This document shows, piece by piece, positions 23,136-32,000 of a DNA stretch of 64,000 nucleotides; position 1 is the stretch's first letter; the number at the start of each line of letters is the position of its first letter. Origin of the DNA: Myxococcales bacterium (lineage in GTDB: Bacteria; Myxococcota_A; UBA9160; SZUA-336); NCBI GenBank assembly GCA_013215565.1, contig JABSQV010000004.1:223252-287251 (forward strand), in the 5' to 3' direction. The notes beneath the pieces were generated by a model, which saw nothing but the letters and a program-made list of their open reading frames with translations, ran no database searches and was not told where the DNA came from. Both the position numbers and the translations under genes were made by a program.

Positions 23136-24266
23136 CTGCTCGAGGTCGAGGCGCTCGACGCCGCTTCTTCGGCGCGCGCGGGGCGCCTGCTGACCCCGCG
23201 CGGAGCGGTCGAAACGCCGGTCTTCATGCCCGTCGGCACCCAGGCGGCCGTGCGCGCACTGACCCCGGAACAGCTGCGCGAGACCGGCGCCCGGGTCGTG
23301 CTCGCCAACACCTACCACCTTGCACTGCGACCCGGCGAAAGCCTGATCCAAAAGGCGGGAGGCCTGCACGCCTTCATGGCCTGGGACGGCCCGATCCTGA
23401 CCGACTCGGGCGGCTTTCAGGTATTCAGCCTCCCCGGAGTGGAGATCGATCGCGACGGCGTCCGCTTTCGGAGCGAGGTCAACGGCTCCGAGATCCGGCT
23501 GACGCCCGAGCGCGTGATCGAAATCCAGGCGGCGCTCGGGGCCGACATCATCATGCCGCTCGACGAGTGCACGCCCTTCCCGGCGGACCGCGGGCTCGCC
23601 GAGCGCGGCGTCGAACATACGCTTCGCTGGCTCGAGCGCTCCGTGGAGGCCCACGCAAAGCTCGAGACCGCGGCCTGCCAGAGCCTGTTCGGGATCGTGC
23701 AGGGCTCGGTCTATCCGGAACTCAGGCAGCGGTGCGCCGACCGCGTCGCCGAATTCGACCTCCCGGGCTATGCGATCGGGGGCGTCTCGGTCGGGGAGGG
23801 GCTCGAGGAACTCCTGGCCAGCGTGGCGGCCACCATCCCGCGGCTCCCGGCGAACCGGCCACGCTACGCGATGGGCGTCGGGCTCCCCGAGGATCTGCTC
23901 GCCGCGATCGCACTCGGGGTCGACATGTTCGACTGCGTAATCCCGACCCGCTACGCGCGCTCGGCGACCCTGTTCACACGCCGGGGCCGCATCCGAGTCA
24001 CGAATCGCCGCTATCGGCGCGATTTCTACCCGATCGACCCCTCCTGCCACTGTTACGCCTGCCGCGACTTCACGCGCGCTTACCTCCACCACCTCTACAG
24101 CGCCAACGAGATCACCGGAACGATTCTGGGCGCGCTCCACAACCTGACCTTTTACGCAGAGCTGATGAAGGGCGCGCGGGCCGCGATCCTGGAGGGACGC
24201 TTCAATCGTTTCCGTTCGGAGTTCGAGACCGACGTCGGGGCCGCCGGCCCCGCCCACGGCGGCTAG
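23136..24266 (+). CDS. tgt: tRNA-guanine transglycosylase, non-standard start codon
   Basis: Tgt exchanges guanine 34 of certain tRNAs for preQ1 during queuosine synthesis. Family marks: FMPVGTQAAV, ANTYHLALRPG, DSGGFQVFSL with the catalytic Asp, IPTRYARSATLF, and the zinc site CHCYAC...H near the C-terminus. The first in-frame ATG (23226) falls inside the conserved FMPVGT motif, so the true start must be upstream. Between the purM stop and 23226 there is no ATG, GTG or TTG in frame; the CTG at 23136 gives 376 residues, the usual length. An ATA at 23070 behind GGAGG is the other option. The 3' end overlaps rlmE on the other strand by 65 bp. Confidence 0.9.
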   Translation: MLEVEALDAASSARAGRLLTPRGAVETPVFMPVGTQAAVRALTPEQLRETGARVVLANTYHLALRPGESLIQKAGGLHAFMAWDGPILTDSGGFQVFSLPGVEIDRDGVRFRSEVNGSEIRLTPERVIEIQAALGADIIMPLDECTPFPADRGLAERGVEHTLRWLERSVEAHAKLETAACQSLFGIVQGSVYPELRQRCADRVAEFDLPGYAIGGVSVGEGLEELLASVAATIPRLPANRPRYAMGVGLPEDLLAAIALGVDMFDCVIPTRYARSATLFTRRGRIRVTNRRYRRDFYPIDPSCHCYACRDFTRAYLHHLYSANEITGTILGALHNLTFYAELMKGARAAILEGRFNRFRSEFETDVGAAGPAHGG

Positions 24267-24861
24267 CCGGCTCGGCTCCGGAACGCGCGACCCAGTAGTG
24301 CTCCTTTGAGGTCGTGCGCTTCGCCTCTGGACGCACCTCGGACACCCGGGGGAAGCGACCGCGGAGCGCGGCGCGGAAGCTGTCGGCTTCGGGCCCCGGG
24401 AAGCCCTTGACGACCAGGGCCCCCCCGGGGCGGAGGGTTCGCTCCATCACCCGCCAGACGGCCTCGTAGAGTTCTTCTCCGGCCGCGCGATCGAGATCGC
24501 GGATTCCGGTGAGCTTCGGCGCAGCGTCCGAGAGCAACGCGTCGGCGGATTCTCCCAGCGCCCGCGCGATCGTGTCCGGTGCATCCGCGCGCGTGAAGTC
24601 GAGTTCCAACAACTCGATCGGACCCTCGAGCGGATCCAGCGAGACGGTATCGACCCCAAGCACGCGGCCCCGGTCGCCGACCCGGGCCGCCAGCACCTGT
24701 AGCCAGCCGCCCGGCGCACAGCCGAGATCGATCACACGGGTACCGCGCGCGACCTCCGGCACGCGTCGCAGAAGGTCGATCAGTTTGAACGCTGCGCGCG
24801 ACCGGTAGCCCTGCGCCTTCGCGCGCTCGTACCAGGCGTCGCGGTGTTCGTACCTGGACGT
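24202..24861 (-). CDS. rlmE: 23S rRNA (uridine-2'-O)-methyltransferase RlmE, apparent ACG start
   Basis: RlmE (FtsJ/RrmJ) methylates U2552 (E. coli numbering) of 23S rRNA. The protein reads YERAKAQGYRSRAAFKL at its N-terminus, then the SAM motif VIDLGCAPGGWLQ, LSDAAPKLTG with the catalytic Asp, LVVKGFPG with the catalytic Lys, and RPEAKR.TSKEHYWVA. The first standard start (GTG 24762) would delete the conserved N-terminal block. Just where other RlmE proteins begin (Met-Ser-Arg-Tyr...), the codon is ACG at 24861, 5 nt after the rplC stop. A C-terminal Arg-rich tail of about 25 residues overlaps the end of tgt. Confidence 0.85.
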   Translation of the reverse strand, partial: TSRYEHRDAWYERAKAQGYRSRAAFKLIDLLRRVPEVARGTRVIDLGCAPGGWLQVLAARVGDRGRVLGVDTVSLDPLEGPIELLELDFTRADAPDTIARALGESADALLSDAAPKLTGIRDLDRAAGEELYEAVWRVMERTLRPGGALVVKGFPGPEADSFRAALRGRFPRVSEVRPEAKRTTSKEHYWVARSGAEPASRRGRGRRPRRRSRTPNGND

Positions 24862-24866
24862 GGGAG

Positions 24867-25508
24867 CTAGCCGCTCGGGTCGGGCCGGACGCGTACCAGC
24901 CCGTTTCGGTGCCCGGGGACCGCCCCGCGGATGAACAGCAGATTGCGATCCGCATCCATCCGCGCGACCACGAGGCCCCGGATGGTCACCTGTCTGCTGC
25001 CATGCTGGCCCGCCATCTTCTTGCCCTTGAGCACACGCCCCGGGTAGGTGCCGGCCGAAATCGCGCCGCCGTGCCGGAAAGACTCGTGCGTACCGTGCGT
25101 CGCTTTACTCGTCTTGAAGCCCCAGCGCTTGATCACGCCCGTAAAGCCGCGGCCCTTGCTCCGGCCAGTCACCGAGACGTCCTGCCCCTCCTGGAAGGCG
25201 ACATCGCAGCGGAGTTCCTGACCGGGCTCGAGCGCTCCGACCTCGTCTTCCGGCACGCGGACCTCGTACACGACCCGGCGGGGCGCCGTGTCCGCTGCAG
25301 CGAAATGACCCTTCATCGCCCCGGTGGTGTGGCGTTCCCGGCGCTCTTCGAAGCCGAGCTGCACCGCGCTGTAGCCATCGCGCCCGGGCGTCTTCTTCTG
25401 GATCACCGTACACGGGCCGGCGCGCACCACGGTGACCGGGATCCGCTCCCCGACATCGGTGAAGATCTGGGTCATCCCCAGTTTGCGACCCATGAATTCG
25501 AGACTCAT
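24867..25508 (-). CDS. rplC: 50S ribosomal protein L3, isolated from the S10 operon
   Basis: A 213-residue L3 (uL3), an early-assembly protein near the peptidyl-transferase centre. It begins FMGRKLGMTQIFTDVGERIPVTVV and has the long loop region SVTGRSKGRGFTGVIKRWGFKTSKATHGTHESFRHGGAISAGTYPGRVLKGKKMAGQHG, whose Gln in GQHG is the usual methylation site. Length and both domains are complete, so it is not a fragment. GGGGAAGAGA precedes the ATG. It is not flanked by rpsJ or rplD, which nearly always accompany it; instead rlmE follows after 5 nt and a divergent phosphodiesterase precedes it. It may be the only copy or a second L3. Confidence 0.93.
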   Translation of the reverse strand: MSLEFMGRKLGMTQIFTDVGERIPVTVVRAGPCTVIQKKTPGRDGYSAVQLGFEERRERHTTGAMKGHFAAADTAPRRVVYEVRVPEDEVGALEPGQELRCDVAFQEGQDVSVTGRSKGRGFTGVIKRWGFKTSKATHGTHESFRHGGAISAGTYPGRVLKGKKMAGQHGSRQVTIRGLVVARMDADRNLLFIRGAVPGHRNGLVRVRPDPSG

Positions 25509-25659
25509 TCTCTTCCCCGCCGCGGGATGGCTCAGCGCGCAGCCGAAAGGCCCCTGCCACGGCCCGCGGAGAACTTCCGAGTTCCCCGTCCTGCAAGCGA
25601 CCGGCCCGGTGCCGGAGCCAGGGGGCGCCGAATTGTAGCGGGGCGGCCAGGGGAACGCG

Positions 25660-27303
25660 ATGCTGGGGTGTCAGAAGCCGCGGCCGCGGGGTGGCCGGGC
25701 AGCGACTAAACAGGAAGAGCGATTGATCCTGGTCCTCGCGCTGGATGCGCTCGATCCCGACCTCGTCGACCGGTTCCGGGCCGAGGGGAAGCTCCCCGTC
25801 CTCTCGAGGCTCGCAGAACGCGGACGGCTCGAGCGGCTCCGGTCGACCTTCCCGCCGGTTTCGCTGCCGGCATGGTCGACCTTCCTGACCGGCGTCGGAC
25901 CCGGAATCCACGGGCTGTTCGACTTCACACGGCTCGAGAACGGCCGGGTCTGCTTCCAGACCGCGGCCGACCGGGCCACGCCCACGCTGCTCGAGCTGCT
26001 CGACCGCGCAGGCCTGCGCTGCGCCAGCATCGGGGTCCCGTCGACCTACCCGGCGGCGTGCCTCGCCCACGGGGCGGTGCTGTCGGGGTTCGACTCTCCG
26101 CTGGCCGGCCGCCCCGACGCGCGCGCCATGCAGCCCCTGAAACTCTGGCGGGAGCTCGGCCGGGCCGGAGTCGACCTCAGAACCTCGGAGCTCCCGGAAG
26201 GACGCAAGGGGCGCGGCTGGCACCGGCGTGCACGGCGCGAAATCCTGGCCTCGATCGAACGCCGGGTTGCCCAGACAATGGGACTGCTCGCCCGGCGCGA
26301 CTTCGACCTGATGCTGGTCCACTTCCAGGCGGCCGACACCGCCGGCCACCATTTCACGCGTTATTTTGACACAAGCTCGCTGCGTCATGACTCGCGTCAC
26401 CCAGATCGGGCGCGCGTCATTCCCGAGGTGTACGGCGCGCTCGACCGGGCGGTCGGGCAACTCTGGAGCGCGTGCGGAGACGACGCGACCGTGGTGGTCG
26501 TGTCCGACCACGGCATGGGTCCCGCCTCGGACTGCGTCGTGTACCTGAATCGCTGGCTGGAACAGCAGGGCCTGCTGGTGACACACCCGGCCCCGTTGCG
26601 CAGGGGCATCCAGCTGTTGCGGAGCGCGTCACTGCGCTGGTTGCCGCGAGAACTCCAGGCCCGGCTTTTTCGGCAACTGCGTCATTCCCTGGTGCCGTGG
26701 CTCGAGAGCCGGGTGCGGCTGCGTCATGTCGACCTGGAGGCCTCCGCCGCCTTCTCGGAAGAGTCGAGCACCTTCCCGGGCGTATGGGTCCAGGATCCGG
26801 CACGCGAGGACGAGATCTTCGAGCGGCTGCGGGGCTTCGATGCGGTCGCGCGCGTCTACCGCCGCCGCGACCTCTACCGCGGTCCCGAGCGGGAGCGCGC
26901 GCCCCAGCTGCTGCTCGAGCTGCGGCATCCTCTGGTGCGCACCCCGCCCGGCTATCGCGGCCCCGCGGTTCGGCGCCTCGACCCGGCCGAGTTCGACGGC
27001 GAACGGGGAACGGGACTGAACGGCGTGCACCGGCCCGAGGGCGTGTTGCTGATCGGCGGGAAACGGAGCGCGGTCGAGCGCGCCCGGACGCCCTGGATCG
27101 GCGACCTGGCTCCGAGCCTGCTGGCCGCGCTGGGCGTCCCCATTCCGACCTGGATGGAGGGAACACCGCTCGAGGAACTGGCGCCGCGCCCGGCCTACAC
27201 GGACACGCCCGCCGACGCGCCGGCCCTCCCGCAGAGCCGACTCTCGCACCGCGACCGGGCCCGAATCGACCGCCGGCTACGCGCGCTCGGGTACCTCGAG
27301 TGA
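25660..27303 (+). CDS. type I phosphodiesterase / alkaline-phosphatase-superfamily protein
   Basis: A 547-residue metal-dependent phosphohydrolase of the nucleotide pyrophosphatase/phosphodiesterase group. It has LALDALDPDLVD with the first metal ligand, FPPVSLPAWSTFLTG around the nucleophile, HFQAADTAGHHF and VVVSDHGMGP with metal-binding Asp and His, and the late NGVHRPEG histidine. The N-terminal 20 residues contain one cysteine but no clear signal sequence, so the cellular side is uncertain. Two glycosyltransferase genes follow by overlap and abutment, pointing to glycan or lipid-linked substrate handling. It is divergent from rplC across 151 bp. Confidence 0.8.
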   Translation: MLGCQKPRPRGGRAATKQEERLILVLALDALDPDLVDRFRAEGKLPVLSRLAERGRLERLRSTFPPVSLPAWSTFLTGVGPGIHGLFDFTRLENGRVCFQTAADRATPTLLELLDRAGLRCASIGVPSTYPAACLAHGAVLSGFDSPLAGRPDARAMQPLKLWRELGRAGVDLRTSELPEGRKGRGWHRRARREILASIERRVAQTMGLLARRDFDLMLVHFQAADTAGHHFTRYFDTSSLRHDSRHPDRARVIPEVYGALDRAVGQLWSACGDDATVVVVSDHGMGPASDCVVYLNRWLEQQGLLVTHPAPLRRGIQLLRSASLRWLPRELQARLFRQLRHSLVPWLESRVRLRHVDLEASAAFSEESSTFPGVWVQDPAREDEIFERLRGFDAVARVYRRRDLYRGPERERAPQLLLELRHPLVRTPPGYRGPAVRRLDPAEFDGERGTGLNGVHRPEGVLLIGGKRSAVERARTPWIGDLAPSLLAALGVPIPTWMEGTPLEELAPRPAYTDTPADAPALPQSRLSHRDRARIDRRLRALGYLE

Positions 27304-27983
27304 GCGAGATCGGTTCCATTTCGGTGGTGTTCCCTGCCTGGGACGAGGCGGAGAATCTGCCTCAGCTGCTCGGACGGGCGCTCGAGGTCCTGCCGCGCTT
27401 CGCGAAGGAGTTCGAGATCATCGTCGTCGACGACGGGAGCCTGGACGAAACGCCCCGGATCGCGGCCCGCTACCCGGGCGTCCGGCTGCTGCGTCATTCT
27501 CGGAACCGCGGCTACGGGGCTGCGCTGCGCACCGGGCTGCGCGCGGCCCGCTTCGACTGGGTCTTCTTCTCCGACGCTGACCTCCAGTTCGACCTGGGGG
27601 ACCTCGAGGACCTGATCCGTGCGTCGCACGAGACCGACATCGTCGCCGGCTACCGCACCCCGCGCCGCGACCCCTGGGGACGGCTCGCGCTCGCTTGGAT
27701 CTGGGGGCGACTGGTGCGCGCGCTTTACCGGATCCGGATTCGCGACATCGACTGCGCCTTCAAGCTGTTCCGGCGGAGCGTACTCGAGGCGATCCCGATC
27801 GAGTCCGTCGGCGCATGCATCAACACCGAACTCCTGGTCCGGGCACGCGCCGCGGGCTTTCGGATCTGCCAGGTGCCAGTGCAGCACTTCCCACGGCGCG
27901 CGGGCCAGGCCTCGGGTGCGCGGCCCCGCGTGATGCTGCGCGCGGTCCGCGAGCTCGTGACACTGCGGTCGCGGCTCCGCTAG
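27300..27983 (+). CDS. family 2 glycosyltransferase (dolichol-phosphate mannosyltransferase-like)
   Basis: A 227-residue GT-A glycosyltransferase. The opening SVVFPAWDEAENLPQLLGRAL, the nucleotide-binding VDDGSLDET and the metal motif DADLQFDLGDLEDLI are typical of the DPM1-like branch of family 2, which loads a sugar onto a polyprenyl phosphate. The DIDCAFKLFRR stretch also fits. No C-terminal membrane segment exists, so it is the soluble form. The GTG start overlaps the phosphodiesterase stop as GTGA. Confidence 0.82.
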   Translation: MSEIGSISVVFPAWDEAENLPQLLGRALEVLPRFAKEFEIIVVDDGSLDETPRIAARYPGVRLLRHSRNRGYGAALRTGLRAARFDWVFFSDADLQFDLGDLEDLIRASHETDIVAGYRTPRRDPWGRLALAWIWGRLVRALYRIRIRDIDCAFKLFRRSVLEAIPIESVGACINTELLVRARAAGFRICQVPVQHFPRRAGQASGARPRVMLRAVRELVTLRSRLR

Positions 27984-29015
27984 ATGCGGGTGCTCCAGGT
28001 GGCCGGCTGTCCGTTTCCAGCCGGACGCGGCTCGCAGCTCCTGATCGAGCGCATTGCGCAGGGCCTGATTGCTCGCGGCCACCAGGTCGAGACCCTGGCA
28101 CCGCTACAGCGGGAGCGAGGTCGCCCCGAACGCGTGCCGATCCTGCGCGCAGGCTGGATGGGCGGGCCCGTCTCGATCCCGGCCGGGGCTCGCGAACTCG
28201 ACTCGGTGCCCCGACCCGGGCGACTCCTGCGGGACGCCGCGCTCGCGGCCAGCTGCGTGCGTCATAGGCCCGACGTGATCATCGGTCACAACGTCGAGGG
28301 GGGCTGGATCGCGGGTCTCGCCGGCCGCGTGCGCAGGATTCCGTCCGTCTACGTGCGTCATAGCGGCTTCGCGGAAGAACTCTCGCTCTACGGAAACTTC
28401 CCGCGAGCCGCCCACCGGGCCGGGTACCTGCTGGAGCGCGGCGCACGCAGGCTCGCCGGGCTCACGGTTTCGCTCTCACCGCTCGCCGGGGCCGAAGCGA
28501 TCCCGGCACCCGGCGACCCGGCCGAAGCCGCGATCGCGCCCGCGGACGGGTGCACGCTCTATTACGAGGGCAACGCCGACCGCTATCAGAACCCGGAGTG
28601 GCTGGCGTGCGCGCTCGCGGCTGCGCGCCGTGCGGAGCCGGGCGTGCGGCTGCTGCGCGCGCATGGTCCCGGCGAGCGTCCGGCCGCGGCCGACCTCGCC
28701 CTCGTGCCACGCTCGCTCCCAGGGGGATTCCCGATGAAGCTGCTGGCGTATCAGTTCGCGGGAATCCCCGCGGTCTGCGTCGCGTCGGGAGCCCCGGGCA
28801 TGCTGGACGGGCTGGATGCCTTCGTGGTCCCGGGGCAGGGCTCGCCCGGGGCCTTTGCGGCGCACGTGGTCCGGGCCCTGAAGAGGCCGACCGAGCGCCG
28901 GGCACTCGGCTTGCGCGCCCGCGCACGTGCGTGCGTCCGCAACGCGCCGGATACGGTCGCGCGTCTCTGGGAGCAGACGCTTGAGCGCGCCATCGGACGA
29001 ACGCACGCCGCTTGA
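27984..29015 (+). CDS. glycosyltransferase, GT-B type
   Basis: A 343-residue protein with the two-Rossmann pattern of GT-B enzymes. The N-terminal domain begins MRVLQVAGCPFPAGRGSQLLIERIAQGLIARGHQVETLAP, and DVIIGHNVEGGWIAG and VYVRHSGF follow. The C-terminal domain has GGFPMKLLAYQFAGIPAVCVASGAPGML, equivalent to the donor-binding 'E(G)..K..EYMA.G.P.V' motif of family 4, but with the first Glu replaced. Donor and acceptor are unknown. It starts on the base after the previous stop. Confidence 0.75.
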   Translation: MRVLQVAGCPFPAGRGSQLLIERIAQGLIARGHQVETLAPLQRERGRPERVPILRAGWMGGPVSIPAGARELDSVPRPGRLLRDAALAASCVRHRPDVIIGHNVEGGWIAGLAGRVRRIPSVYVRHSGFAEELSLYGNFPRAAHRAGYLLERGARRLAGLTVSLSPLAGAEAIPAPGDPAEAAIAPADGCTLYYEGNADRYQNPEWLACALAAARRAEPGVRLLRAHGPGERPAAADLALVPRSLPGGFPMKLLAYQFAGIPAVCVASGAPGMLDGLDAFVVPGQGSPGAFAAHVVRALKRPTERRALGLRARARACVRNAPDTVARLWEQTLERAIGRTHAA

Positions 29016-29021
29016 AGCTGC

Positions 29022-32000
29022 GTGGCAGGCATCCGGGCCGGCTCGTATCATTCCACCTCCCGACGCTGGCCCGAGCCCGGCTCTCCCCGTGAGGCCGGGC
29101 CGGCCCGGCGGCCCAGCGAACCTGTTGCCTGGGGGACGTCCCCGCTGCGCGAGACCGATCTGACCGATGCCATGCTCGAGAGAGCGGGACCGCTCCGGCT
29201 CCTGCGCGTCCAGGGGAGTGCCGGCGCCTTCCTGAGCTTCCGGCTGCGGCAGGCGTGGGGAGGTCCGATCCTGGTGCTGACCCCTTCCGCAAAAGCGGCG
29301 GAGCACTTCGCGAACGATCTCCGGAGCTTTCAGGGCGCTGAGGCCGACATCGCGGTCTTCCCGGCCTACGACGTCGCCCCATTCGATCGCTTCTCGCCAC
29401 ATCCCGAGCTGGAAGCGCGTCGCATGAGCCTGCTCTACCGGCTGCTCGCGGCGGAGGAAACCACCGCGCTCACGCTCGTGGCCCCCTGGCCGGCAATCCT
29501 GCGGCGCGTGCTGCCGCGCGCCGAACTGCGCGGCCGCGTGACCCACCTGGAGCGGGGTACGACGCGTGACCGGGACGCGCTGGTCCAGGTCCTCGTGCAG
29601 GCCGGTTACCAGCGCACCAGCCTGGTCGAGGAGCCCGGCGAAGTCGCGGCGCGCGGCGGGATCCTCGACCTGTTCCCGCCCCATCTCGCGCGCCCGGTGC
29701 GGCTCGACTTCGAGTTCGACGAGATCGGATCGATCCGGAGCTTCGACCCGGTCACGCAGCGTTCCGAGCAGGAACACCGCTCGGTCGTCGCGATCCCGCC
29801 GCGCTCCTTCCGGCTTCCGGCCGATCCGGCGAAGCTGGCGCAGCGGATCCGGGCGCTCGGGCGCTCGCAGAAAACACCCGAGTCGAACATCTACCAGCTG
29901 ACCGAGGCGCTGTCGCGGCGCCAGATCCTGCCGGGTACGGAAAATCTGGAGGCGCTGCTGCACGACCGGATGGAGACCTTTCTCGACTACCTGCCCGCCC
30001 ATGCCCCGCTGTTGGTCAATGATCCGGAGCGCGGCCGCGCCGCGGTGCTGCGCTACACCGAGGAGATCTTCGACGGGCACGCGCTGGCCCGCCAGCAGGA
30101 TCGGCTGGTGTGCGATCCGCTCGCCCTCTACCTGACCGACACGAGCGCGGCCGAGGCGGTCTCAGCCCGCGCCCCCGTCTACTTCGACGCGCTCGGCGCC
30201 GAGCCTGCGAAGCACGAGCGCGCGGTGCCGCTCGACGCCACCGACCACCGCAGCCTCCGGGCTGAGATCCAGCAACTCCGCGGCTCCGGGCAGGCGCTGC
30301 GGCCCCTGGCCGAACGAATTCAGCGCTGGCGCGATGCAGGGCTCCGGATCCGGCTGGCGTGTTCGACGCTGTCCTCCGCGGAGCGGCTCCGCGACATTCT
30401 GAACGACTACGGGCTCGAGTTCGGGATCTGCGGCGGGAGGCCCGGGCAGGGCTGGGCGCCGAGCCTCTCCGAGGATCCGGGCCCCGGGGCGGCCGAAGTG
30501 GAGATCGTCGTGGCCTCCGTGCGGGAGGGCTTCGAGCTTCCGCTCGAAGGGCTGGTCATCGTCACCGAGCAGGACCTCTTCGGGGAACGCAGCTACCGGC
30601 GGCCCGTACGCGCGACGCGGCGCGGACAGGCGCTCGACCAACTCGCCCAGATCGAGCAGGGCGACTACCTGGTCCACGTAGAGCACGGGGTCGGAAGCTA
30701 CGGCGGGATGACGCAACTCGACGTCACGGGGATCCGCGAAGAATTCTTGCTGATCCGTTTCGCCGGGTCCGACAGGCTGTACTTGCCGATCTCGCGCCTG
30801 GGACAGATCCAGCTCTACAGTGGCGCCGACAGCGCAAAGCCCTCGCTGGACCGGCTGGGGGGCCGGACCTGGAAGCGGACCCGCAGCCGCGTCCAGCGCG
30901 CGGTCCGCGACATGGCCCGCGAGTTGATCGCGGTGCAGGCCGCGCGCGAGGCGACGCGCGGGCACGCGTATCCGGCGCCCGACACCAGCTACGAGGAATT
31001 CGAGGCGCGCTTCCCCTACGACGACACCCCCGACCAGCGCGCGGCCACCGAGGACGTGCTCCGCGACCTCCAGCGCGAACGCCCGATGGATCGCCTGGTC
31101 TGTGGCGACGTCGGCTTCGGGAAGACCGAGGTCGCCTGCCGCGCCGCCTATCTGGTGGCCGCCCACGGCCGGCAGGTCGCGTTCCTGGTCCCGACCACGG
31201 TCCTGTGCCAGCAACACACCGAGTCGCTTCGCGTGCGCTTCGAGGGAACCGGGCTCAACCTGGCTTCGCTCTCGCGGCTCTCGACACCCAGCGAACTCCG
31301 TCGGGTCCGCGAGGGGCTCGCGTCGGGGCGACTCGACATCGTGATCGGGACCCATCGCCTGCTCTCGCAGGACGTCCAGTTCCGACAGCTGGGACTGCTG
31401 ATCATCGACGAAGAGCACCGCTTTGGCGTGGCGCACAAGGAGCGCTTCAAACAGATCAAGCAGCTCGTCGAGGTATTGACCCTGACCGCCACGCCTATCC
31501 CGCGCACGTTGCAGATGGCACTCTCGGGAATGCGCGACCTGTCCCTGATCACGACCCCGCCCCCGGACCGGGTTTCGATCCGAACCCAGATCTGCAACTT
31601 CTCGGACGACGTGATCCGGGAAGTGATCCTGCGCGAACTGCGTCGCGGCGGACAGACCTTCTTCGTACACAACCGGGTTGCGACGATTTCGGAATTCGGC
31701 GAGCACCTGCGCGCACTCGTTCCGGAAGCCGGGGTCCGGATCGCACACGGGCAGATGTCGGGCATGCGACTCGAAGAAATCATGCTCGCCTTCGTGGCGG
31801 GCGAATTCGACGTGCTGCTCTGCACCTCGATCATCGAGTCGGGCCTCGACATCCCGAACGCGAACACGATCCTGATCCACCGCGCCGAGCGCTTCGGGCT
31901 GGCTCAGCTCTACCAGCTCCGCGGCCGGGTCGGGCGCAGCGACCGGCGCGCCTACGCCTACCTGTTCCTGCCACCGGAGGGGAGGCTCAGTCCGGAGGGC

